A DNA stretch of 50,496 nt from Gammaproteobacteria bacterium (GTDB taxonomy: Bacteria; Pseudomonadota; Gammaproteobacteria; Xanthomonadales; Wenzhouxiangellaceae), in assembly GCA_018819105.1 (NCBI GenBank), contig JAHJQV010000058.1, forward strand, positions 1 to 50,496. Direction: 5' to 3'. Numbering within the stretch: position 1 is the first letter of the stretch; each line of letters begins with the position of its first letter. A program made the position numbers and the translations under genes. Shown here one piece after another: positions 43,755 through 50,496 of this stretch. The notes below the pieces were generated by a model. It saw only the letters and a program-made list of their open reading frames with translations, searched no databases and was not told the DNA's origin.

Positions 43755-46394
43755 ATGAGATCCACAGCATGGCCACACATCTTCTTTGCCTGCATGTTGT
43801 TCACAGCCTGCCAGTGCTGCGCTGTCGCCGCCGAGAGCATGCTGCCCGCCGAGAGCATGCTGCCCGCAGAGAGCATGCTGCCCGCAGAGGAAGGCTTTGC
43901 TGCCAGCATTCCCGCACCAGACCGCGTACTCGGCTGGCCGCTGGGCTCATGGCATGCTCGCCCGGAGCAGATCACGCGCTATTTCGAGCAGCTGGCTGCA
44001 GCTTCCCCGCGAGCCACCCTGAGCACCATCGGCCACAGCCATGAACAACGGCCACTGCTGCACCTGACCATCACCAGTGCCGCCAACCAGCAGCGGCTGG
44101 AGGCGCTGCGGCAACAGCATCTGCAGGGGGAAGGGCCGCTGGTAATCTGGCTGGGTTACAGCATCCACGGCAACGAAGCCAGTGGCAGCAATGCCGCCAT
44201 GCTGGTGGCCTACCACCTGCTCGCCGGAGAAGCCGCCTGGATCGATAACTTGCTGGCCAACACCATCGTCATCATTGATCCGATGCTCAACCCCGATGGA
44301 CTGGCACGCTTCGCCACCTGGGCCAACATGCACCGCGGACAGCAGCCGGTGGGCGACAAGCTGCATCGCGAACACAATGAGGTCTGGCCCGGCGGCCGCT
44401 TCAATCATTACTGGTTTGACATGAATCGCGACTGGCTGCCGCTGACACAGCCGGAATCCCGCGCCAGGGTGCGCCAGTTTCAGCGTTGGCAACCGAATGT
44501 CTTCGGCGATTTTCATGAGCAGGGTGCCGATGCCGGCTACTTCTTTCAACCCGGTGTGCCCGAGCGCAAACACCCGCTCACCCCGGATGAGAACGTGCGC
44601 CTGACCACCGCACTGGCAAGCTATCATGCCCAGGCACTGGATGCCATCGGCACCCGCTACTTCAGCCGCGAACGGTTCGACGATTTTTACTATGGCAAAG
44701 GCTCCACCTACCCCGATGTGCAGGGCAGTGTCGGCATACTCTATGAGCAGGCCTCAGCGCGTGGTCATCTGGTCGACTCCGCCAACGGTACTTTCAGCTT
44801 TGCCGACGCCGTGCGTAACCATTACGCCACCAGCATTTCCACCCTGCGTGGCGGTCATGCCCTGCGCGCCGAGCTGCTGCAATGGCAACAGGACTTTTTC
44901 GCCCAGGCCGCACGTCGCGCTGCCAGCCTTGATCACCGCGGCTGGGTGTTTGCCGATCGCGGCCAGAGTGACCGCGCCGCAGCGCTGGCCGAGGTTCTGC
45001 AGGCGCATCAGATCGACGTCCGGGTGCTCGACGAGGATCTCAGCATGGCCGGCCACACCTACACTGCCGGCAACAGTTATGTGGTGCCGGTGCAGCAGCG
45101 CCAGGCCGCACTGATCGAGGCCATCTTCGAGCAACGCAGCGAGTTTGCGGACAACACTTTCTACGATGTCTCGGCATGGACCCTGCCACTGGCCTACAAC
45201 CTCAGCTTCGCCAGGCTAAAGCGACTGCCTGACAGCAGCAGCATGGATGCCGACAGCGCCAGCGACCAGCCTCAACAGGGCAGCGTGGTATTGCAACAGA
45301 ACATTGTCGGCTGGCGTTTTTCCGGCGACAGCCTCAACGCCAGTGCGCTGGCCATGGCCCTGGTGAACAACGATGTGCCGGTGTATCGGGTGATCAACCC
45401 GGCTCGCAGCCTGGCTGCCGACAGCAGCATTCAGCGCGGCGACTTTGTCATCATGCTGCTGCACAATCTGGAGCACAAAAAAACCGTAGAGCAGATCAAT
45501 CTGCAACTGCGTCAGCACCCGGTGACGCTGAGTCTACTGCACAGTGGTCTGAACCTGGCCGGCATCGACCTGGGTTCACCCGGCATCCAGCGCATCCAGC
45601 CGATCAGGCCCCTGCTGCTCACCGGCAAGGGCATCAACCCGATGGAAAGCGGCCACATCTGGCACCTGCTGGATCGCCGTTTGGGACTGACCGTGCCGAT
45701 GCTGGATGTGAGCCAGGAACTGCCCGCGCTGTCTGACTACAGCCACATTCTGCTGGCCGATGCCGATTACAGCGCAATTCCCGATGGCTGGCAGCAAGCG
45801 CTGCACGAATGGTTGCGACAGGGCGGTGTACTGATCACGCAGCAGCGCAGTGCCGCCTGGGCTTCTGCGGTGTTTTTGACCGCCAGCAGCGAACTGGCCA
45901 AAGACCAGACCCTGCCTGAGTTGATCGGCGAAAAGCTCAAGCAACTGGCCAGCAACAACGATCAGTCGCGCGAGCAGTTGGGAGCGCAAGACTACGCCAG
46001 CCACGCCTCGAAAGCGGCCGAGCGTGTGCTCGGGGGTGCCATCTTTTCTGCTGAGGCCGATCTGACCCATCCGTTGCTCACCGGCGTGTATACCGCACAG
46101 ATGCCGGTGTTTCTCGATCAACTGGTGCGCTTGCCGCCCAGCCGCAATGCCTGGAGCACACCACTGCAGCTGACCGATGAGGTACAGCCGATGGCGGGCT
46201 ATGCCAGCGCCTGGATGCGGGAGCAACTGCAGCGGCAGCCGCTGCTGGCGGCCGAACGCATCGGCCAGGGCAGTCTGGTGCAGTTTGCCTTCAATCCCAA
46301 TTTTCGCGCCTTCTGGCGCGGCACCGAACTGCTCTATGTGAACGCCCTGCTCAATGCCGGACTGCTGGACAACACCAGTTTGCCCAATTATTGA
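43755..46394 (+). CDS. Exported M14-family zinc carboxypeptidase
   Basis: An 879-residue peptidase. A signal peptide (about residues 1-26) is followed immediately by three ESMLPA repeats, then the M14 domain with the zinc pair in SIHGNEASGSNAA (His138/Glu141), NPDGLARF, and the third ligand in FGDFHEQGADAGYFF (about His254). The long C-terminal part (about 400-879) is found in large bacterial M14 proteins and includes a class I amidotransferase-like region (SHILLADADYSAIPDGWQQA). It follows the metalloprotease by 41 bases with no terminator between them, and a dispersed repeat begins 22 bases after its stop. Confidence 0.9.
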   Translation: MRSTAWPHIFFACMLFTACQCCAVAAESMLPAESMLPAESMLPAEEGFAASIPAPDRVLGWPLGSWHARPEQITRYFEQLAAASPRATLSTIGHSHEQRPLLHLTITSAANQQRLEALRQQHLQGEGPLVIWLGYSIHGNEASGSNAAMLVAYHLLAGEAAWIDNLLANTIVIIDPMLNPDGLARFATWANMHRGQQPVGDKLHREHNEVWPGGRFNHYWFDMNRDWLPLTQPESRARVRQFQRWQPNVFGDFHEQGADAGYFFQPGVPERKHPLTPDENVRLTTALASYHAQALDAIGTRYFSRERFDDFYYGKGSTYPDVQGSVGILYEQASARGHLVDSANGTFSFADAVRNHYATSISTLRGGHALRAELLQWQQDFFAQAARRAASLDHRGWVFADRGQSDRAAALAEVLQAHQIDVRVLDEDLSMAGHTYTAGNSYVVPVQQRQAALIEAIFEQRSEFADNTFYDVSAWTLPLAYNLSFARLKRLPDSSSMDADSASDQPQQGSVVLQQNIVGWRFSGDSLNASALAMALVNNDVPVYRVINPARSLAADSSIQRGDFVIMLLHNLEHKKTVEQINLQLRQHPVTLSLLHSGLNLAGIDLGSPGIQRIQPIRPLLLTGKGINPMESGHIWHLLDRRLGLTVPMLDVSQELPALSDYSHILLADADYSAIPDGWQQALHEWLRQGGVLITQQRSAAWASAVFLTASSELAKDQTLPELIGEKLKQLASNNDQSREQLGAQDYASHASKAAERVLGGAIFSAEADLTHPLLTGVYTAQMPVFLDQLVRLPPSRNAWSTPLQLTDEVQPMAGYASAWMREQLQRQPLLAAERIGQGSLVQFAFNPNFRAFWRGTELLYVNALLNAGLLDNTSLPNY
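43833..43886 (+). repeat. Three tandem 18 bp repeats
   Basis: Three copies of GAGAGCATGCTGCCCGCM in a row (43833, 43851, 43869), differing at the last base. They encode ESMLPA three times directly after the signal peptide of the M14 peptidase. Each unit contains the palindrome GCATGC. Copy number may vary by slippage without breaking the frame. Confidence 0.92.
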
Positions 46395-46416
46395 ATCAGA
46401 GGCTGTCTGAAAGTCA

Positions 46417-46600
46417 CTAGCCCGCATTATTCATGAGTCGACGTCGCGAGATGCTGCCAGTGCGTGTAGCTGTGGTGTTTCGAGAGCGAACGAACCGCAG
46501 GCATCCTTGACAGTACATTGCGGATTCGTGACCGGGCGAAACGCCGCAGATTCGCGAGCTGGAGGCATCGCAGTAGTCAGATTCATGACTATTGCGGGCT
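46417..46600. repeat. Dispersed inverted-end repeat between M14 and DUF2254 genes
   Basis: A copy of about 184 bp starting CTAGCCCGCATTATTCATGA and ending TCATGACTATTGCGGGCT. The interior (GTCGACGTCGCGAGATGCTG onward) is the reverse complement of the copies at 1-141 and 29167, so it is inserted in the opposite orientation. It has more substitutions than the other two. The right end lies 26 bases before the DUF2254 start codon and contains an in-frame ATG at 46585. Confidence 0.88.
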
Positions 46601-46626
46601 TGCGCCAACGCGCGGATAATGCCGGC

Positions 46627-47877
46627 ATGACACTGCAACTGAAACGCTGGCTGGAAATACTGCAGTCCAGCTATTGGGTGATACCAAGCATCATGGCGCT
46701 GCTGGGCATGCTATTGGTACCGGCCCAGTTTCTGATCCATGATCTGCTGCCGGACGCGCTGCTTCGACTGGGCTTTTTTCAGCATCTGCAAAACATGGGG
46801 CAGGCCACCGCACGCGGCATCCTGAGTACGGTGGCTGCAGCTGCCATCGGCACTGCCAGTGTGGTGTTCTCGGTCTCGATCGTGGTGCTGTCACTGACCG
46901 CCAGCCAGTTCGGCCCACGCCTGCTGAAGAACTTTCTCAAACAGGGCGTGGCGCAACTGACGCTGGGCACTTTCATCGCCACGTTCATGTTCAGTCTGTT
47001 TGGTCTTACCCTGCTCGACAGCGCCATGCAGGGAGTGCAGTTGACCTATCTCCTGGTAACGGTGTCGATTCTGCTTGGTGCCGGCAGCTTCTTTGTGCTG
47101 ATCTTCTACATACACCACATCGCCACATTCATTCAGGCGCCCCGGGTCATCGATGATGTGTCCAGAGCATTGATGGCACGACTGAAGAGCCTGCCGGCAA
47201 TAGATCGAGATGCCGCGCAGAACGGCCATTGTCCGCAGGATGACCGCGAGGAGCCGGCACCTGCGCTGCAGCGTGAGTTGAAGACAGCTCGTTCCGGTTA
47301 CGTACAGGCCATCGATTTCGACGCCTTGCTGGAACAATCGGTCACGCATGACCTGTTCATCAGACTGGACATTTATCCCGGCCAGTTCGTGCTGGTTGCA
47401 CAATGCCTGGGCATGGTTGGCCACGCCGATGCAGTCAGCGATGATCTGCTTGATGCATTGCTTGACTGCATCACCATCGGCAACGAGCGCACTGCCACCC
47501 AGGATCTCAGCTACGCCATGGATCAACTGGTGGAAATCGCCGTGCGCGCCTTGTCACCGGGCATCAACGACCCGTTTACCGCGATCAACTGCATCGATCA
47601 ACTGGCTGCCGGACTGTCCCTGCTGGCTGATCGCGAGCTGCCTTCCGCCCAACTGCATGATGACCAGGGCAAGCTGCGCATCAGCAAGCCTCGCATGGGT
47701 TATGGCAACCTGCTCGACGCCGCGTTTGCGCAGATCCGCACGCATAGCCAACGCGACCTGGCGGTCACCAGGCACCTGCAATCAACACTGCAGAATCTGC
47801 ATGCACTGTCACTCCCGGAACACTATCACCAGGCCATTGCTGACTGGTGTGAGCAGCGCGAAGAGCACAGCAAATAA
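46627..47877 (+). CDS. DUF2254 membrane protein
   Basis: A 416-residue protein of the DUF2254 family (predicted membrane protein). The family start, LKRWLEILQSSYWVIPSIMA, is followed by four membrane spans within about 230 residues (for example TASVVFSVSIVVLSLTASQF and LLVTVSILLGAGSFFVLIFY). A soluble C-terminal domain contains DLSYAMDQLVEIAVRALSPG and INDPFTAINCIDQLA. Function is unknown. The ATG at 46627 fits the family. In-frame ATGs at 46585 and 46507 lie in the inserted repeat, so the native upstream control region has been displaced. Confidence 0.85.
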   Translation: MTLQLKRWLEILQSSYWVIPSIMALLGMLLVPAQFLIHDLLPDALLRLGFFQHLQNMGQATARGILSTVAAAAIGTASVVFSVSIVVLSLTASQFGPRLLKNFLKQGVAQLTLGTFIATFMFSLFGLTLLDSAMQGVQLTYLLVTVSILLGAGSFFVLIFYIHHIATFIQAPRVIDDVSRALMARLKSLPAIDRDAAQNGHCPQDDREEPAPALQRELKTARSGYVQAIDFDALLEQSVTHDLFIRLDIYPGQFVLVAQCLGMVGHADAVSDDLLDALLDCITIGNERTATQDLSYAMDQLVEIAVRALSPGINDPFTAINCIDQLAAGLSLLADRELPSAQLHDDQGKLRISKPRMGYGNLLDAAFAQIRTHSQRDLAVTRHLQSTLQNLHALSLPEHYHQAIADWCEQREEHSK

Positions 47878-47990
47878 GCACGCTGACCTGAACAGATGCA
47901 GCATTTGACAGCGTCACTCTGATGCGCCAATGTCAGCGCTGTCTGTCACACTGTCATCATTTCGCTTACTTCGAATGTCCTAATGTACGT

Positions 47991-48020
47991 TCTTGACATG
48001 AATAACACTTAAGTGATAAT
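47991..48020 (+). promoter_or_regulatory. Sigma-70-like promoter of the Asp-box surface protein
   Basis: A perfect TTGACA at 47991-47996 and GATAAT at 48015-48020 are separated by 18 bases. Predicted transcription would start near 48027, giving a leader of about 90 bases that contains a small hairpin, TGCATT/AATGCA. The rest of the 238-base gap after the DUF2254 gene shows no gene. Confidence 0.6.
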
Positions 48021-48115
48021 TTCATCAATGCGAGCAAGGAATGGCTCTGCATTAAGGGTAATGCAAGGGACATGTTCGCAATCGACAGGACGTCATTATC
48101 TCTTTGGGAGGCGAC

Positions 48116-50496
48116 ATGGAAGTACTATCATCGGCACAGATTCTTGTGCGCAGGGCTTTTTTTCGTGCCACCGCAGTATTGCTGCTGGCCTGTATCTTTG
48201 CAACGACTGCCTCAGCAGGTTTGTTGTTTTCCGGCACCGCAGTCAGTGACGCCGGTACCGACAACAGCATTGCCTCCGGCAATACCACGCGCAATCTTGC
48301 AGTGGGCGCCGACGGCACCATCTATGCTGTCTATCGCGGGGCCACTGGCGGTATCCGGGTCGCACGCAGTGTCAACCGAGGGGCCAGCTTTCAGCCCAGC
48401 GTGCAGGTCTCCAGCCAGAACTTTGAGGCTGAGATCGCGGTCAGCACCACCGGCATCATCTATGTGGTTTGGGCCGACAGTTCCAGCCGTGCCCGCATCA
48501 GCCGCAGTCTCGATGACGGACTCAGCTTCTCCGCACCCATTGATGCCGGACCAGCGTCCACCAGCGTGCACATGGCCACCGACGGCAGCCGTGTGTACCT
48601 GATCGACCGCCCGGGCAACAACATTCTGGTCAGTGAAGACAACGGTCTCAGCTTCAGCCAGGTGGCTTTGAACGCCAGCCAGGTTTTTTCCGATATCCAT
48701 GTCGATGAACAGACCCGTGAAATCATCGCTGTGCTGGACAACCCCGCAGTAAAGTACTTCACCAGCAGCGACTTTGGTGCCAGTTTTGGCGCACAGATCA
48801 ATCCGAATCCAGGCGGTAGCATCTTTTTCTCCGTGGGCACCGTCAGCAGCGGCAGCGGTGGTCGTTTTATGTTCGTCAGTGGACAGGGTACCAATGCGCT
48901 GAAAATCAATCTTGATACCGGTACGTCTGAAACCCTGACATTCGGCAACAACACCAGCAGCCAGGGACGCTCGCTGACTTCCGATCGCTGTGGCAACGTC
49001 ATTGATGGTTTTGTCAATGGCGGCAACGTCAACTTCCGCATCAGCAATGATCTTGGCAGCAGTTTCGGCAGCCAGCAGACGGTGGCTGCAGCGAACGCCG
49101 CCAACGTCTTCATCAACCCAACCAATGGCGACATTCTGTATCTGTTTGATCAGGGTGGTGAGGTGTTCCTCAGCGTGTTCAACGAGGAACTGGGCAATTG
49201 CTACACGCCGACACTGAACCAGTCGGCCCTGGTCTTCAGCGCCCTGCTGGTGGGCCAGACCAGCCAGCCGCAGCAGGTCGTGATCAGCAACTCCGGCATC
49301 GTTGATGTGCAGATTCTTGGTATCACTTCAACCTCTGCTGAATTTTCTCAAAGCAACGCCTGTGTCGGCACACTGGCCGTTGGTGACAGCTGTCCTATCG
49401 ACGTTACCTTTACCCCTTCCGGCACCGGCACCAGAACTGGCGAGCTGCTCATTGACACCAATGTCTTTGTCGACGCTCGCCAGGTTTCTCTCACAGGTGA
49501 AGGTGTGGCCACCGCCCCGGTGCCGCAATTCAGCACCGGCAGCATAGATTTTGGTGCCGTATTGAGCGGCAACAGTGCCAATGCCAGCGTCCAACTGAGC
49601 AACGCTGGTACCAATGATCTGACCATCAATGGCTTCAATGTACCAGCTCCATTCAGCGTGGTCAGTGAGGATTGCGGAGCCAGCCTGATCCCGACGGCAA
49701 GCTGCACCATCAATCTGGCCTTCTCTCCCACCAGCACTGGCAGCTTCAATGCCTCGCTGGTGCTGGATTCCAACGCAGCCGGGGCACCGGCATCGGTGGC
49801 GCTCAGCGGACTGGGCTCCAGTCTGTTCAGCGTTGCAGGCAATGTCTCGGGACTGTTGGGCACCGGACTGGTGCTACAGAACAATGGCGGTGATGATCTG
49901 CTGATCAACGCGGACGGTGCCTTTGTGTTCAACACGGAACTGGCCGATGGCAGCCTATATGCCGTCACCATACTGAGCCAGCCCAGCGGCCCGAGCCAAA
50001 CATGCAGCGTTGCCAATGGCAGCGGCAACATCAGTGGTGCGGACGTCACGAATGTCAGCGTGACCTGCTCCACCGCGCAGTTCAGCGTTGGCGGCAGCGT
50101 CTCCGGTCTGCTCGGCAGTGGCCTGGTGTTACAGAACAACGCCGGTGACAACCTGGCCATCGGCGCCGATGGCAGCTTCAGCTTTGCCACCGCACTGGAC
50201 GATGGCTCGACCTACAACGTCAGTGTCTTCAGCCAGCCGGCATCACCCAGCCAGACCTGTGCTGTCAGCAATGGGACCGGCGCACTGGCCGGCAGTGATA
50301 TATCCAACGTTAGCGTCAGCTGTGTGACCAACCAGTTTACCGTTGGCGGCAGCGTCTCAGGTCTGGTCGGCAGTGGCCTGGTGTTACAGAACAACGCCGG
50401 TGACAACCTGGCCATCGGCGCCGATGGCAGCTTCAGCTTTGCCACCGCACTGGACGATGGCTCGACCTACAACGTCAGTGTCTTCAGCCAGCCGGC
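48116..50496 (+). CDS. Secreted Asp-box / choice-of-anchor D repeat protein (partial)
   Basis: An open frame of at least 793 codons running off the window. GGGAGG lies 5 bases before the ATG. A signal peptide (about residues 1-36, ending TTASA) is followed by a propeller-like region with at least five Asp-box motifs of the type S-x-D-x-G-x-S-F (SLDDGLSF, SEDNGLSF, SSDFGASF, SNDLGSSF and the variant SVNRGASF). Two beta-sandwich domains of choice-of-anchor D type follow (each with a C-x(n)-C pair such as NACVGTLAVGDSCPIDVTF), then 85-residue tandem repeats. It is probably surface-exposed or secreted; Asp-box propellers occur in sialidases and binding proteins, but catalytic residues cannot be assigned. 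Confidence 0.88.
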   Translation, partial: MEVLSSAQILVRRAFFRATAVLLLACIFATTASAGLLFSGTAVSDAGTDNSIASGNTTRNLAVGADGTIYAVYRGATGGIRVARSVNRGASFQPSVQVSSQNFEAEIAVSTTGIIYVVWADSSSRARISRSLDDGLSFSAPIDAGPASTSVHMATDGSRVYLIDRPGNNILVSEDNGLSFSQVALNASQVFSDIHVDEQTREIIAVLDNPAVKYFTSSDFGASFGAQINPNPGGSIFFSVGTVSSGSGGRFMFVSGQGTNALKINLDTGTSETLTFGNNTSSQGRSLTSDRCGNVIDGFVNGGNVNFRISNDLGSSFGSQQTVAAANAANVFINPTNGDILYLFDQGGEVFLSVFNEELGNCYTPTLNQSALVFSALLVGQTSQPQQVVISNSGIVDVQILGITSTSAEFSQSNACVGTLAVGDSCPIDVTFTPSGTGTRTGELLIDTNVFVDARQVSLTGEGVATAPVPQFSTGSIDFGAVLSGNSANASVQLSNAGTNDLTINGFNVPAPFSVVSEDCGASLIPTASCTINLAFSPTSTGSFNASLVLDSNAAGAPASVALSGLGSSLFSVAGNVSGLLGTGLVLQNNGGDDLLINADGAFVFNTELADGSLYAVTILSQPSGPSQTCSVANGSGNISGADVTNVSVTCSTAQFSVGGSVSGLLGSGLVLQNNAGDNLAIGADGSFSFATALDDGSTYNVSVFSQPASPSQTCAVSNGTGALAGSDISNVSVSCVTNQFTVGGSVSGLVGSGLVLQNNAGDNLAIGADGSFSFATALDDGSTYNVSVFSQP
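49826..50496 (+). repeat. 255 bp tandem coding repeats
   Basis: Three repeats with a 255-base (85-residue) period begin at 49826, 50081 and 50336; the third is cut by the window end. Each opens with F(S/T)V-G-VSGL-G-GLVLQNN and contains a Cys pair (QTC...VxC). Repeats 2 and 3 are almost identical at the DNA level over the visible 160 bases, with about four differences near the start. Repeat 1 is clearly more diverged. This indicates recent duplication of the last units. Confidence 0.92.

Noticed and set aside
47907-47943. Possible terminator after the DUF2254 gene
   Set aside because: GACAGCG and CGCTGTC can pair but the loop is 23 bases and no T run follows.
48027-48115. Possible riboswitch in the leader of the Asp-box protein
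   Set aside because: Only a short hairpin is visible; no match to a known riboswitch core that I can identify by eye.
49826-50496. Tandem repeats considered as a CRISPR-like array
   Set aside because: Units are 255 bp, multiple of three, in frame and without unique spacers; they are protein repeats.

Overview
The window looks like chromosomal DNA from a GC-rich gammaproteobacterium. The evidence is gene order: an rpsB-tsf-pyrH-frr-uppS-cdsA-rseP-bamA-skp-lpxD-fabZ-lpxA-lpxB-rnhB run, a tlpA/yihY/arsC/wrbA/DUF2069 cluster, an rph-rdgB-hemW block, and an rpoZ-spoT-ridA-recG block. Lipid A genes and BamA show a Gram-negative outer membrane. The many large exported proteins (peptidases, amidohydrolases, PKD and Asp-box proteins) suggest an environmental, polymer- or peptide-degrading lineage. 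I cannot name a genus from sequence alone. No tRNA, rRNA, CRISPR array, prophage or transposase gene was recognised.

Layout. 0.3-3.9 kb: a TlpA thioredoxin and a YihY membrane protein on the minus strand, divergent from arsC-like, wrbA, DUF2069 and a one-domain asparaginase. 3.8-17.7 kb: a long minus-strand cluster running from ribosomal protein S2 through translation, isoprenoid and phospholipid steps to outer-membrane assembly and lipid A synthesis, ending in rnhB. dxr is absent from its usual place between cdsA and rseP. 18.2-24.8 kb: trhO, a LolA-like gene, hemW, rdgB and rph, then yicC and gmk. 24.8-29.4 kb: two exported proteins and a repeat inserted between gmk and rpoZ, which are normally neighbours. 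29.4-34.5 kb: rpoZ, spoT, ridA and recG, with tight overlaps. 34.5-50.5 kb: an accessory region with a phosphopantetheinyl transferase, a small kinase, paired exported amidohydrolases (the second without its metal ligands), a DoxX-like protein, a metzincin-type protease next to an M14 carboxypeptidase, a DUF2254 membrane protein, and a large repeat-bearing surface protein cut by the window end.

The most unusual signal is a family of 140-200 bp non-coding repeats: six copies plus one isolated half-terminus. They have inverted ends resembling AGCCCGGATTATTCATGA. Several sit exactly on the stop codons of genes (lpxB, trhO, recG and the transferase convergent to recG), and one end carries stops in all three frames. 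One copy lies across the 5' end of a LolA-like gene. A separate 342 bp element with perfect 14 bp inverted ends lies just upstream of the metalloprotease start. Both families share a CCCCGGACTTGATCCGGG-like palindrome. Other points of note are an S2 protein with a roughly 110-residue acidic-then-lysine-rich tail, aspartate-rich calcium-site-like loops in BamA, and near-identical 255 bp repeats in the last gene.
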